From assembly GCA_021779735.1 (NCBI GenBank), contig JAJYAC010000002.1, positions 1 through 64,000 on the forward strand: a stretch of 64,000 bases of DNA, written 5' to 3'. A program made the translations under genes and the position numbers. This DNA is from Actinomycetes bacterium. GTDB lineage: Bacteria > Actinomycetota > Acidimicrobiia > Acidimicrobiales > RAAP-2. Below the pieces are notes generated by a model. The model ran no database searches, was not told where the DNA came from, and saw nothing but the letters and a program-made list of their open reading frames with translations. Positions 51,564-61,247 of this stretch are shown here, piece after piece (the stretch's first letter is position 1; every line of letters starts with the position of its first letter).

Positions 51564-53246
51564 ATGGCTATCAAGCCTTCTCCAGACCGGACCGACCTCG
51601 AGTCCAAGACTCGTGAGGACCTCCAAACCATTGCCAAGGTCAAGGGCGTCGAGGTCAGCGCCCGGGCGTCGAAGTCCGCGCTGATCGCAGCGATCATGGG
51701 TGACCCGTCGGGCCCGTCTTCGTCCTCGCCACCCGCCGCGCGCGCGGTGCGCTCGCGTCGTACCGTGGCGACGCCCACCGACGACTTCGATGACTTGCTC
51801 GGCGAGTTCACCGAGGAGCCGGCGCCGCGTCCGCGCCGGGGCTTTGACTCGAACGCCGTGGTGAGTAACGCGCGCGCCGACGCCGAGACGACGACGAGCG
51901 CCGCGCTGGCCCCCGCCCCCGCCGAGCCCAGCGCCCCCGCCCCCGCCCCCGCGCCCGCGGAGCACTCACGGGCCCCTCGACCCGAGCGCCAGCCGCGCGA
52001 CTTCAACGAGGGCGGACGCAACAGCCGGCGCAACCGGCGCAACCGTAGTGGCCGCGAGCGCTTCGGTGGCGAGGCCCAGCCCAACGCCGATCAGCCCTAC
52101 AGCGGCGAGCTGCTCGAAGTCGAGGGACTGCTCGACCTACGCGACGACGGCTACGGCTTCTTGCGCACGAAGGGGTACCACCCCTCGCCCATGGACGTCT
52201 ACGTCTCGATCAACCAGGTGCGCCGCTACCACCTGCGCAAGGGCGACATGATCGCCGGCGGCTACCGTCCAGCGGCCTCGAACGAGAAGTACCCGGCGCT
52301 GCTGCGCGTAGACAGCGTTCAGGGCGCCGACCCCGAGCTCGCGCGCTTGCGTCCGCGCTTTGAAGACCTCACCCCGCTCTTTCCCGACGAGAAGCTCAAG
52401 CTCGAGACCAACGAGGGCAAGGCCGACCTCACCCCGCGCATCGTCGACCTGATCGCCCCCATCGGCAAGGGCCAGCGCGGACTCATCGTCTCGCCCCCCA
52501 AGGCCGGTAAGACCACCGTGATGAAGCAGATCGCCCAGTCGATCGAGGCCAACAACCCCGAAGTTCACCTCATGGTGCTGCTCGTCGACGAGCGCCCCGA
52601 AGAGGTCACCGACATTCGTCGCAGCGTGCGCGGCGAAGTCATCGCCTCGACCTTCGACCGTCCGGCCGAGGAGCACACGCACCTGGCCGAGCTCGCCATC
52701 GAACGCGCCAAGCGCCTCGTCGAGGCGGGTCGTGACGTCGTCATCATCCTCGACGGCATCACGCGCCTCGCGCGCGCCTACAACCTGGCCGCTCCGGCGA
52801 CCGGGCGCATCATGTCCGGCGGAGTGGACTCCGGCGCGTTGTACCCGCCCAAGAAGTTCTTCGGCGCCGCGCGCAACATTGAAGAGGGCGGCTCGCTGAC
52901 CATCCTCGCCAGCGCCCTCGTCGAGACGGGTTCGAAGATGGACGAGGTGATCTTCGAGGAGTTCAAGGGCACCGGCAACATGGAGCTCAAGCTCGATCGG
53001 CGCCTCGCCGAGCGGCGCCTCTACCCGGCGATTGACGTCAACGGGTCCTCGACGCGCCACGAGGAGCTTCTCTTTAACCGCGAGTTGCTGCCCCAGGTCT
53101 GGAAGCTGCGCCGCGTGCTCAACGGCCTGGCCAGCGAGGGCCGCGAGGCCGCCGGCCTGGAGCTGCTGATCGACAAACTCAAGACGACTCGCTCCAATGA
53201 CGAGTTCCTGGCCGAGATCGCCAAGGGCCCGAATCCCACCAGTTAA
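51564..53246 (+). CDS. rho: Transcription termination factor Rho
   Basis: A 560-residue hexameric RNA helicase that ends transcription. A Rho_N SAP-like domain (residues ~8-45) is followed by a long disordered region rich in Ala, Pro, Glu and Arg (residues ~47-165, with a Pro-Ala repeat and [15 protein letters not shown]), typical of actinobacterial Rho. The cold-shock-like RNA-binding domain includes [24 protein letters not shown], and the ATPase core has [14 protein letters not shown] near residue 310. The ATG at 51564 follows agaaaggaa. TACACT near 51442 would give a leader of roughly 110 bases, in which Rho autoregulation could act. Confidence 0.97.
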   Translation: MAIKPSPDRTDLESKTREDLQTIAKVKGVEVSARASKSALIAAIMGDPSGPSSSSPPAARAVRSRRTVATPTDDFDDLLGEFTEEPAPRPRRGFDSNAVVSNARADAETTTSAALAPAPAEPSAPAPAPAPAEHSRAPRPERQPRDFNEGGRNSRRNRRNRSGRERFGGEAQPNADQPYSGELLEVEGLLDLRDDGYGFLRTKGYHPSPMDVYVSINQVRRYHLRKGDMIAGGYRPAASNEKYPALLRVDSVQGADPELARLRPRFEDLTPLFPDEKLKLETNEGKADLTPRIVDLIAPIGKGQRGLIVSPPKAGKTTVMKQIAQSIEANNPEVHLMVLLVDERPEEVTDIRRSVRGEVIASTFDRPAEEHTHLAELAIERAKRLVEAGRDVVIILDGITRLARAYNLAAPATGRIMSGGVDSGALYPPKKFFGAARNIEEGGSLTILASALVETGSKMDEVIFEEFKGTGNMELKLDRRLAERRLYPAIDVNGSSTRHEELLFNRELLPQVWKLRRVLNGLASEGREAAGLELLIDKLKTTRSNDEFLAEIAKGPNPTS

Positions 53247-53284
53247 TTGTCCACTACACTGTCTCTTCGCACCAAGGAGTCCCC

Positions 53285-53509
53285 ATGAAGACTGACATTC
53301 ACCCCACGTACGTCGACGCGAGCGTCACCTGCTCATGCGGCAACACCTTCGCGACCCGTTCGACCAAGCCCGTCCTGACGGTCGAGCTGTGCAACGAGTG
53401 CCACCCCTTCTTCACCGGCAAGCAGAAGCTCGTCGACACCGGTGGACGCGTCGAGCGCTTCCAGCGCCGCTACGCCCAGAAGACGGCTAAGGGTCGCACG
53501 CGGGCCTAG
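53285..53509 (+). CDS. rpmE: 50S ribosomal protein L31
   Basis: A 74-residue zinc-binding (C+) form of L31 with cysteines in CSCG and CNECHPF. The ATG follows aaggag, and TACACT at about 53250 is a likely own promoter between rho and rpmE. Confidence 0.97.
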   Translation: MKTDIHPTYVDASVTCSCGNTFATRSTKPVLTVELCNECHPFFTGKQKLVDTGGRVERFQRRYAQKTAKGRTRA

Positions 53510-53520
53510 GCCCCCTCTAC

Positions 53521-54600
53521 GTGGCCTCTCTCGACGACACCCTGCTCGTCCTCGCCGACGAGCTCAAGTCGGTCGAGGCGCAACTCTCCGCACCCGACAT
53601 CGCGAGCGATCGGACGCGCCTGCGCGACCTGTCGCGTCGCCACAAGGTGTTGGCCGAGATCAACGCGGCCTGGAACGCGCTGCGCGCCGCGCGCGAAGAC
53701 GTCTCCGCGGCGCGCGAGATGTTCAACGACACTGCCGGCGAGGATCGCGAACTCTGGCGCGAGGAGCTGAGCGAAGCCGAGGCGAAGCTGCCCGCCCTCG
53801 AAGAGACCCTCGAGACTCTGTTGCTGCCGCGCGACCCCAACGAGGGGCGCAACGTCATCCTCGAGATTCGTGGCGCCGAGGGCGGCGAGGAGGCGAACCT
53901 CTTCGCCAGCGACCTCGCCGAGATGTACCGGCGCTACGCCGCCCTGCGCGGCTGGAAGCTCGAAGTCGTCGAAGAGAGCGCGTCCGAGCAGGGCGGCCTC
54001 GACGAAGCCATCTACCTCATCAGGGGCGAGGACGCGTGGACGCGTCTGGCCAACGAGGCCGGCGTGCACCGCGTCCAGCGCGTGCCCGTCACCGAGGCCA
54101 AGGGCCGCGTGCACACGTCCTCGGCGACGGTCTCGATCCTGCCCGAGGCCGAGGAGGTCGACGTCGACATCGACCCCAACGACCTCAAGATCGACGTGTA
54201 CCGCTCCTCGGGTCCCGGTGGCCAGAGCGTGAACACCACCGACTCCGCGGTGCGCGTGACGCACCTGCCCAGCGGCATCGTCGTCTCGATGCAGGACGAG
54301 AAGAGTCAGATTCAAAACCGCGCGAAGGCCCTCATCGTGCTGCGTTCTCGCTTGCTCAAGGCCGCCCAGGACGCCCAGGCGAGCGAGCTCGGCGACTTGA
54401 AGCGCTCCCAGCTGGGCAGCGGCGGTCGCTCTGAGAAGATCCGCACGTACAACTTCAAGGAGAACCGGGTCACCGATCACCGGATCAACCTGACGACGTA
54501 CTCCCTCGACGCCGTGCTCGCGGGCAACCTCGATCCCTACGTCGACGCGCTGCTGGCCGACCAGCGCGCGCGTCAGCTCGCCGCGAGTGGCCGGGCCTAG
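53521..54600 (+). CDS. prfA: Peptide chain release factor 1
   Basis: A 359-residue class I release factor recognising UAA and UAG. The GGQ motif that reaches the peptidyl-transferase centre is in SSGPGGQSVNTTDSAVR (near residue 230). The anticodon-like loop is in the expected position before it. The GTG start is 11 bp after rpmE. The 3' end overlaps the GTG start of prmC. Confidence 0.97.
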   Translation: MASLDDTLLVLADELKSVEAQLSAPDIASDRTRLRDLSRRHKVLAEINAAWNALRAAREDVSAAREMFNDTAGEDRELWREELSEAEAKLPALEETLETLLLPRDPNEGRNVILEIRGAEGGEEANLFASDLAEMYRRYAALRGWKLEVVEESASEQGGLDEAIYLIRGEDAWTRLANEAGVHRVQRVPVTEAKGRVHTSSATVSILPEAEEVDVDIDPNDLKIDVYRSSGPGGQSVNTTDSAVRVTHLPSGIVVSMQDEKSQIQNRAKALIVLRSRLLKAAQDAQASELGDLKRSQLGSGGRSEKIRTYNFKENRVTDHRINLTTYSLDAVLAGNLDPYVDALLADQRARQLAASGRA

Positions 54601-55390
54601 TCAGGCGTCTCTCGTCGCGCGCGGCCTGGCCGCGCGCGAGGCGCGCTGGCTGATCGAGGAGTTCGCCGACGAAGCCGACCTCGAGCGCGCCGTCAGCCGG
54701 CGCCTCGCGGGCGAGCCCCTGCAGTACGTGATCGGCCACTGGCCCTTTCGCTCCCTCGACCTCGTCGTGAACGAGAACGTCTTGATCCCGAGGCCGGAAA
54801 CTGAAGAGCTGGTGGACGTGGCGCTCATCGAACTCGCGCGTGGCGGCGCACCGGCGCCACGGATCCTCGACCTGGGCTGTGGCTCGGGCGCGATCGGCCT
54901 GGCCCTGCTCTGCGAGCTCGAGGCGCGCGGCGTGCTCGGAAGCCTCGTCGCGCTCGACGCGTCGAGCGCCGCTCTCGCGGTTGCCCAGCGAAACGCGGTG
55001 GCTCACGGCCTCTCGCGAGTCTCCTTCGTTCACTCCACGTGGTTCGCGTCTTTGGACGTGTCGCTGCGCGCGGGTTTTGACCTCGTCGTCTCGAACCCGC
55101 CCTACGTCGCCGCGAGCGAGATGGCGAGTCTCGACCCCGTGCTCGCCCACGAGCCGCGCGCGGCGTTGGTCGCCCCGGACGCCGAGGCCACCGCCGGATT
55201 CGGCGACCTCGCGATGATCATTGCCGGTGCGCGCGAGTGGATGAGCGAGCGCGCGTCGCTCGTGTGCGAGCACGGGGCGAGCCAGGGCGAGGCCGCGATC
55301 GCCGCGGCGCGTGCGGCCGGCTTTGCTCGCGTCGAGGACCACCGCGACCTGGCCGGGCGCGCGCGCATCCTCGTGGCGGCGTGCGCGTGA
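54587..55390 (+). CDS. prmC: Release factor glutamine methyltransferase
   Basis: A 267-residue SAM methyltransferase that methylates the Gln of the GGQ motif in RF1 and RF2. The N-terminal helical domain includes GEPLQYVIGHWPFRSLDLVVNENVLIPRPETEELVD. The SAM site is ILDLGCGSGAIG, and the diagnostic NPPY is in VVSNPPYVAASE. Its neighbour prfA encodes the substrate. The GTG at 54587 lies inside prfA. Confidence 0.96.
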   Translation: MAGPSQASLVARGLAAREARWLIEEFADEADLERAVSRRLAGEPLQYVIGHWPFRSLDLVVNENVLIPRPETEELVDVALIELARGGAPAPRILDLGCGSGAIGLALLCELEARGVLGSLVALDASSAALAVAQRNAVAHGLSRVSFVHSTWFASLDVSLRAGFDLVVSNPPYVAASEMASLDPVLAHEPRAALVAPDAEATAGFGDLAMIIAGAREWMSERASLVCEHGASQGEAAIAAARAAGFARVEDHRDLAGRARILVAACA

Positions 55391-56031
55391 TCCGCCGACT
55401 GAGCGTGTCGGAGGCGGCCGCGCTGCTCGTGGCTGGCGAGGTCGTCGCCGTGCCGACCGACACCGTCTACGGCGTGGCGGCCTCGGTGTCGAGCGCAGCG
55501 GCGGTGTCGCGTCTCTTCGACTTAAAGGACCGTCCGGGCGACGTGGCCCTGCCGATGCTCGCGGCGTCCCTCGCGCAGATACAGTCGGCCGGCATCGACC
55601 TGACGGCGGACGTGAGACGCCTGGCGGACGCGTTCTGGCCCGGGGCCCTGACGATCGTCGTCGCGGCGCCCGCGTCCCTCGCGTCGCGCCTTGGAGCCCA
55701 CGAGGCCACGGTGGGGGTGCGCGTACCGCGCGACGGCGCCCTGGGAGAGCTCCTCGAGCTCTGCGGGCCCCTCGCGGTGACGAGCGCGAACCTTCACGGC
55801 GGGCCCCCGTGTGTCAGCGCGGCGCAGGTCGACGAGGTCTTCGCGGACCGCGAGGGCCTCGCGGGCGTGATTGATGGCGGCGAGCGCCACGCGCGGGTCT
55901 CGACCGTGGTGGACGTCACGTCATCGCCGTGGACGATTCTTCGCGAGGGGGCGATCACCACGTCGGCGCTGGCCGACCTCGCCCCCGGCGCACGCGTCGC
56001 GACGCGCGCTGAGCGGGATCGACGCGGCTAA
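55387..56031 (+). CDS. L-threonylcarbamoyladenylate synthase (YrdC/Sua5 family)
   Basis: A 214-residue YrdC-fold protein that makes threonylcarbamoyl-AMP for the t6A modification of tRNAs. Diagnostic sequence is GEVVAVPTDTVYGVAASV, FDLKDRPGDVALPMLAA, PGALTIVVAA and VRVPRDGALGELLELCGPLAVTSANLHG. The additional Sua5 domain is absent, so it is TsaC-like with a short C-terminal extension. The GTG at 55387 overlaps the prmC stop (GTGA); an in-frame GTG at 55381 is also possible. The stop overlaps the convergent hydratase by CTAA. Confidence 0.93.
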   Translation: MIRRLSVSEAAALLVAGEVVAVPTDTVYGVAASVSSAAAVSRLFDLKDRPGDVALPMLAASLAQIQSAGIDLTADVRRLADAFWPGALTIVVAAPASLASRLGAHEATVGVRVPRDGALGELLELCGPLAVTSANLHGGPPCVSAAQVDEVFADREGLAGVIDGGERHARVSTVVDVTSSPWTILREGAITTSALADLAPGARVATRAERDRRG

Positions 56032-56789
56032 GTAGGGGGGCTCTGGGCCCAGCGCGCGGGTCGCTTCTCGAGGAACGCGCTCATTCCCTCGCGCGCGGTC
56101 TCGGAGGCGAAGAGTCGAGCGGAGACGTCGCTTGCGTAGTGAAACGCGTCGTCGCTCGCCATGGAGGGCACGCGGCGAATCAGTTCCTTCGTCTCGGCGA
56201 GCGCGCGGGGCTCGCCCGCGAGCAGGTCGGCGAGCACGGCGCGCAGCGACTCGTCGAGTTCGCCCGCGGGCACCGCGCTCGTCACGAGGCCCATCCGCGC
56301 GGCGTCGCGCGCGTCGAATCGCTGCCCGCGCAGCATCGCGGCTCGCGCGTCGACGTCGCGCATCTTGGCCAGACACACCACCGAGATGATCGCGGGCGCG
56401 AGGCCGAGGCGCACCTCGCTGAAGCCAAACGTGACGTCCTCGCGCGCAATCGCGATGTCCAGCGCCGCGGCGAGGCCGACGCCGCCGGCCACGCAGTGCC
56501 CGTTGATCCTGCCGACGAAGACCAGGCGCGAGCGGGCGATGCGCGTGAAGAGCTCGTCGAGACGTGGCGTCGGCGCTCCGTCGACGCGCTCGCGCAGATC
56601 GGCCCCCGCGCAGAACGTGTTGCCGACGTTGGTCAGTACCACGACGCGATTCGTGTCGAGCGATTCGGCCGCGTCAATTGCCGTCACCAGCTCGCGCAGC
56701 ATGCGCGCACTCAGGGCGTTGCGTCGCTCGTCGTCAGCGAGCGTGAGCGTGACGACGCCGCCGTCACTTGAGGTCTCGACGACGCTCAC
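56028..56789 (-). CDS. Enoyl-CoA hydratase/isomerase (methylglutaconyl-CoA hydratase-like)
   Basis: A 253-residue crotonase-fold enzyme. The oxyanion-hole segments are GNTFCAGADLRER and GHCVAGGVGLAAALDIAIA. The sequence FGFSEVRLGLAPAIISVV, with I-S in place of the usual G-G, resembles methylglutaconyl-CoA and isohexenylglutaconyl-CoA hydratases (LiuC/AtuE). This fits a carboxylase-linked leucine or terpene route. It is the last gene of a five-gene minus-strand operon, overlapping its neighbour by ATGA. Confidence 0.9.
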   Translation of the reverse strand: MSVVETSSDGGVVTLTLADDERRNALSARMLRELVTAIDAAESLDTNRVVVLTNVGNTFCAGADLRERVDGAPTPRLDELFTRIARSRLVFVGRINGHCVAGGVGLAAALDIAIAREDVTFGFSEVRLGLAPAIISVVCLAKMRDVDARAAMLRGQRFDARDAARMGLVTSAVPAGELDESLRAVLADLLAGEPRALAETKELIRRVPSMASDDAFHYASDVSARLFASETAREGMSAFLEKRPARWAQSPPT

Positions 56790-57577
56790 GCGGCCCTAGG
56801 CGCCGGGCCGGTCGTGGGGCCGCCGGCGAAGGCCTGGGCGCGCAGCATCCAGTGCCGTCCCCACTCGCCGGTGACGAGCGAGGTGTCGTCCACGTGGCGA
56901 CGCTGGGTGACCACGAGACAGAAGTCGAGGGCGGGGCCGGTAATGACTTCCTCGGCGTCACTCGGACCGTGTTCGTAGGTCGTGCCACGCGAGTCGCGCA
57001 GGCGAATCGCCACGACCGTCTCGGGGGGCGCCTCGCCTCGCACGCGATAGGACCAGTCACGCGTGAGATAGCCCAGGCGCACGATGTGGGCAAGTCGCGC
57101 CGAGTCACGTAGCGCGACGTCGAGCGCGTCGGCGACGTCCACGCCGTGGGCCCAGGTCTCCATGAGACGCGCGGTGAGAAAGGAGCGGGCACTCATGTCC
57201 GGTCCGTACCAGGGCAAGCGCGCCGAGGGATCGAGGGTCGCGCCGGCGCCGAGAAGCGCCTCTCGCGAAACTCGCCAGCGCGTGAGGATCTCGGCGGGGG
57301 ACATCTCGCGAAAGGCGTGCAGGGTGAAGTCGTCGACGCCTTCGGCGAAGGCGGCGTGCACGAGCGCGTCACGCGCGCGCGCGAAGGCGCTCGCGTCGGA
57401 GATGGCCTGGGCCGCGGCGGCGTCGAAGTACGCGAGGTGGGCGATCTGATCGGCCACGCTCCAGCCCGCCGCCGGCGTCGCGCGGTGCCAGTGGGCGTCG
57501 GGGAGTGGCGCGACGAGCGCGTCGAGGGCCCCGTGCTCGTCGCTCAGATCGCTCAGGAGCGTCACGAGTTCGCTCAC
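56786..57577 (-). CDS. TIGR03084-family DinB-like metal-binding protein
   Basis: A 263-residue protein with a DinB/maleylpyruvate-isomerase-like four-helix N-terminus (SVADQIAHLAYFDAAAAQAI and METWAHGVDVADAL supply His residues for a metal site) and a small C-terminal domain. It resembles the TIGR03084 family, which is typically found beside AtuA and acyl-CoA carboxylase genes in actinobacteria. The reaction is unknown. The GTG at 57577 overlaps the AtuA stop (GTGA). Confidence 0.85.
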   Translation of the reverse strand: MSELVTLLSDLSDEHGALDALVAPLPDAHWHRATPAAGWSVADQIAHLAYFDAAAAQAISDASAFARARDALVHAAFAEGVDDFTLHAFREMSPAEILTRWRVSREALLGAGATLDPSARLPWYGPDMSARSFLTARLMETWAHGVDVADALDVALRDSARLAHIVRLGYLTRDWSYRVRGEAPPETVVAIRLRDSRGTTYEHGPSDAEEVITGPALDFCLVVTQRRHVDDTSLVTGEWGRHWMLRAQAFAGGPTTGPAPRAA

Positions 57578-59328
57578 AGCAGTGCCTCTGGAACTTCGAC
57601 GACGCGCGCGCGCAGCCACTCGCCGAGGCCCTTGGCCTGGGCGTCCTGACGCGACGAGGCGGCCACGCCCTCTTCGAGCAGGCCGTGGATGAGAAAGTTC
57701 AGTGCGCGCAGCGCGGGGAAGCGGTGGCGGTCGATCACCAGCTCGCGCGTCTCGGGCAGTAGTTCGCGCAGACGCTCGACGCTGAGAAAGTCATCGAGCC
57801 AGGCGAAGGCGTCGTCAGCGCGAGTGAAGACACCCAGGTTCGCGTGTCCGCCCTTGTCGCCCGACCGCGTCCCGACGAGGCGCCCGAGCGCCACGCGCCG
57901 CGTGGGTCCCGCGGGGACGCTGGCGCGGCCCGCCTCGGCGACGTCGAGTTCTCGCGGACCCGGGGGAGCGACCGAGTCGACGACGGTGCTGGGGCCGTTG
58001 AGCACGTGCACCATTTGTGGCACGAGGTCGGCCGCCACGGTGGCGGGCACGTACACGCCGAAGGGTCGCGCGGGCCCCGGCGCGCCGCCGAGATTAAAGA
58101 ACCCCGGCGTCGTCGCGAGTGCGATCTCGACGGCGGCGTTGGCGACCGCGCGACCCACCTTGTTCTCATCGGGGTCTTTGAGAGTGAGACGCCACAACGC
58201 GACCGCCTCTTCGTTCGTCGCGGGATCGACCTTGTCGGTGCGAAGCACGCGGCTCGAGACGCTCGCGATCTGGGACGCCTTGACGGGCGACTGATCCCAG
58301 AACGCGGCCTCGACGAGCGCGGCCTTGGCCTCGATGTCGAGCCCCGTCAGGGCCACCGTGAGGTCCTGGCGATAGCCGCCGAGCTTGTTCATCGCGACCT
58401 TGAGCGTGGCCGGTGGCGCTTCGCCGCGCACGCCCGAGATCGCGACGCGATTCTCGCCCACCTGGGCGAGGCGGATGGTGTCAAAGCGCGCCGTGACGTC
58501 GGGACCGTAGTAGCGCGGCCCGCCGATCTCGTAGAGCAACTGGGAGGTCACCGTGCCCAGTGACACCTCGCCGCCCGTGTTCTCGTGCTTTCCCACCACG
58601 CACGAGCCGTCCTCGGCGATCTCCACCCACGGAAAGCCCACGTGGGACATGTCGGCGACCTCGGTGAAGAACGAGTAGTTGCCGCCGGTGACCTGGGCGC
58701 CGCACTCGATGACGTGCCCGGCGACGACGGCGCCGGCCAGTTGATCGAAGTCGTCGCGAGCCCACCCGTGATGCCAGGCGGCGGGGCCGCACACGACGGC
58801 CGCGTCGGTAACGCGCCCCGTGATGACGACGTCCGCGCCCTGATTGAGGGCTTCGACGATGCCAAAGCACCCGAGGTAGGCATTGGCCGAGACGAAGTCC
58901 GCGCTCGCGAGGGGCTCGCCCGTCTCGAAGTGGCGCGGGGCAACGCCCGCGGCCTCGAGCTCGCCCAGTCGCGTCAGCAGATCGTCGCCGGCGACGTAGG
59001 CGACGCGCACGTCGAGGCCCAGTCGATCGGCGAGCGCGGCGACCTCGTCAGCGAGGTGGTCGGGATCGAGGCCCCCGGCGTTGGAGACCACCTTGATACC
59101 GCGGTCGTGACAGGGCCCGAGGACCTGTTCCATCTGAGTGAGGAAGCTCTTCGCGTAGCCGCCACCGGGACTCTTCGCGCGAGTGCGCGCGAGGATGAGC
59201 ATGGTCAACTCGGCCAGCCAGTCGCCCGTGAGAACGTCGATCGGGCCGCCCTCGACCATCTCGGCCGCGGCGCTGAGGCGATCGCCGTAGAAGCCCGAGC
59301 AGTTCGCGATTCGAATCGCGCGACTCAT
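57574..59328 (-). CDS. atuA: AtuA-like protein (DUF1446, acyclic terpene utilisation)
   Basis: A 584-residue protein. The N-terminal DUF1446 domain starts AIRIANCSGFYGDRLSAAAEMVEGGPIDVLTGDWLAELTM and includes KVVSNAGGLDP and DVVITGRVTDAAVV. A C-terminal AtuA-like ferredoxin-fold extension follows (VALGRLVGTRSGDKGGHANLGVFTR). AtuA is needed for growth on acyclic terpenes such as citronellol in Pseudomonas, but its reaction is not known. It lies between a biotin-dependent carboxylase and an enoyl-CoA hydratase, overlapping both neighbours by 4 bp. Confidence 0.9.
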   Translation of the reverse strand: MSRAIRIANCSGFYGDRLSAAAEMVEGGPIDVLTGDWLAELTMLILARTRAKSPGGGYAKSFLTQMEQVLGPCHDRGIKVVSNAGGLDPDHLADEVAALADRLGLDVRVAYVAGDDLLTRLGELEAAGVAPRHFETGEPLASADFVSANAYLGCFGIVEALNQGADVVITGRVTDAAVVCGPAAWHHGWARDDFDQLAGAVVAGHVIECGAQVTGGNYSFFTEVADMSHVGFPWVEIAEDGSCVVGKHENTGGEVSLGTVTSQLLYEIGGPRYYGPDVTARFDTIRLAQVGENRVAISGVRGEAPPATLKVAMNKLGGYRQDLTVALTGLDIEAKAALVEAAFWDQSPVKASQIASVSSRVLRTDKVDPATNEEAVALWRLTLKDPDENKVGRAVANAAVEIALATTPGFFNLGGAPGPARPFGVYVPATVAADLVPQMVHVLNGPSTVVDSVAPPGPRELDVAEAGRASVPAGPTRRVALGRLVGTRSGDKGGHANLGVFTRADDAFAWLDDFLSVERLRELLPETRELVIDRHRFPALRALNFLIHGLLEEGVAASSRQDAQAKGLGEWLRARVVEVPEALL

Positions 59329-61247
59329 GACGCGCCCTCGACCGCGAGCAGCGTCGTGCCGCGATCAACCTGCTGGGTGGCGTGCACGAACACGTCGGTG
59401 ACGACGCCGTCGTGGGGCGCCGTGATGACGTGCTCCATCTTCATCGCCTCGAGCACCACCAGGGTCTCGCCGGCGCGCACGTTCTGGCCCACGGCCGCGC
59501 GCACCGCGAGCACCACGCCGGGCATCGGGGCGATGAGGCCACCGTGGACCTCCTCGGCACCCGGCACGCTAAAGCGCGCGACGATCTCGAAGGTCGCCGT
59601 ACCGCGACGGGTCTGGACGTGGAGATGATCGGCGTCGCAGGTGACGCGCACGCGCGCACGCCTTCCGTCAACTTCGATGTCGATCTCGCCTTCGCTCCAG
59701 GCGCGAACGCGCGCGTGAGACTCTCCCACGTCAAAGGAGCCGTCGCGCCGGCGACGGTACCTCATGACGTGATCACCGTGGCGACGCAGCGTCACGCTCT
59801 CGCGCGGCAGTCGCGCGTTGCGCCACCCACTTGGTGCGAAGCCCAGCACCGACGCTTGGGCTCGAGAGCGTCCCTGGAGCCACAGCGCGGCGGCGGTCGT
59901 GGCGAAGGTCGTCTCGTCGTCGGAGAGGATCAGTTCGCGCGCCGGTTCGTAGCGCGAAATGAAGTCGGTCGTTGTGTCACCGGCGAGGAATCCCTCGTGG
60001 CGCAGGGTGGCGACGAGGAAGTCGCGGTTGGTCGTGACGCCGCCGAGGTGCAGACCCTCGAGGGCGCGCGCCAACGTGGCCGCGGCCTCGGCGCGCGTGG
60101 GGGCGTGGGCGATGACCTTGGCGAGGAGAGGGTCGAAGGCGACGCTGACGCGCGAGCCCGCTTCGACGCCGGACTCGAATCGCACGGGAGGCCAGGGCGC
60201 CGGCGCGAAGGCCGCGAGGGTGCCCGTCGCCGGCAGGAAGCCGTTGGCGGGATCCTCCGCGCATAGACGCACCTCGATCGCGTGACCGTGGCTGTGCACG
60301 TCTTGCTGCGTGAGCTCGAGGGGCTCGCCGGCGGCGACACGCAACTGGGCGGCGACGAGGTCCACGCCGGTGACTTCCTCGGTGACGGGGTGCTCGACCT
60401 GCAGGCGCGTGTTCACCTCGAGGAAGAAGAAGTCACGGGTGTCGTCGTCGACCAGGAATTCGACGGTCCCCACCGAGTGATACCCGATTGCGCGCGCCAG
60501 GGCGAGGGCCGCGTCGCCCATCGCGGCGCGCATGGCCGGATCCACTGCGCTCGAGGGTGACTCCTCGACGAGCTTTTGATGACGGCGCTGAATCGAGCAC
60601 TCGCGCTCACCGAGGTGGATGAGGTTCCCGTAGCGGTCGCCGAGAATTTGTATCTCCACGTGGCGCGAGGCGGCGACGTAGCGCTCGAGAAAGACTCGAT
60701 CATCGCCAAAGGCCGACGCGGCTTCGCGGCGCGCACTGGCGAGCGCCTCGTCGAGGTCCTCGCGACGCGTCACGATGCGCATACCCTTGCCCCCACCACC
60801 GGCGGCCGCCTTGATCAAGAGGGGATAGCCCACCTCCTCGGCACCAGCGGGATCGTCACTCGAGAGCAGGACGGAAACGCCCGCCGCGCGCGCGAGTTCC
60901 TTGGCGGCGATCTTGTCGCCCATCGCGCGAATCGCGCTCGCGGGCGGCCCGACCCACGTGAGCCCGGCCTCTTCGACCATCGTCGCGAAGAGCGCATTCT
61001 CCGAGAGGAACCCGTAGCCGGGATGCACCGCCTGGGCGCCGCTCGCGCGAGCCGCGGCGATGATTCGCGCGCCGTCGAGGTACGAAGTCTCGAGCAGGAC
61101 CGCCTCGTCGCAGTCGGCGACGAAGGGCTCGTTCGCGTCGGCCTCGACGTAGACGCCCACCACGCGTAGGCCCAACTCGTGCGCACCGCGCGCGACGCGC
61201 CGGGCGATCTCGCCGCGATTGGCGATGAGCAGGGTGTCGAAGTTCAC
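59325..61247 (-). CDS. Acyl-CoA carboxylase biotin carboxylase/BCCP subunit
   Basis: A 640-residue alpha subunit. The biotin carboxylase domain (residues 1-445) has LLIANRGEIARRV, the ATP-grasp loop KAAAGGGGKGMRIV and FLEVNTRLQVEHPVTE. The C-terminal biotinyl domain has the attachment Lys603 in EAMKMEH. Together with the next gene upstream it carboxylates a branched acyl-CoA, with 3-methylcrotonyl-CoA or geranyl-CoA as likely candidates. The GTG at 61247 overlaps the carboxyltransferase stop (GTGA). Confidence 0.95.
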   Translation of the reverse strand: MNFDTLLIANRGEIARRVARGAHELGLRVVGVYVEADANEPFVADCDEAVLLETSYLDGARIIAAARASGAQAVHPGYGFLSENALFATMVEEAGLTWVGPPASAIRAMGDKIAAKELARAAGVSVLLSSDDPAGAEEVGYPLLIKAAAGGGGKGMRIVTRREDLDEALASARREAASAFGDDRVFLERYVAASRHVEIQILGDRYGNLIHLGERECSIQRRHQKLVEESPSSAVDPAMRAAMGDAALALARAIGYHSVGTVEFLVDDDTRDFFFLEVNTRLQVEHPVTEEVTGVDLVAAQLRVAAGEPLELTQQDVHSHGHAIEVRLCAEDPANGFLPATGTLAAFAPAPWPPVRFESGVEAGSRVSVAFDPLLAKVIAHAPTRAEAAATLARALEGLHLGGVTTNRDFLVATLRHEGFLAGDTTTDFISRYEPARELILSDDETTFATTAAALWLQGRSRAQASVLGFAPSGWRNARLPRESVTLRRHGDHVMRYRRRRDGSFDVGESHARVRAWSEGEIDIEVDGRRARVRVTCDADHLHVQTRRGTATFEIVARFSVPGAEEVHGGLIAPMPGVVLAVRAAVGQNVRAGETLVVLEAMKMEHVITAPHDGVVTDVFVHATQQVDRGTTLLAVEGAS

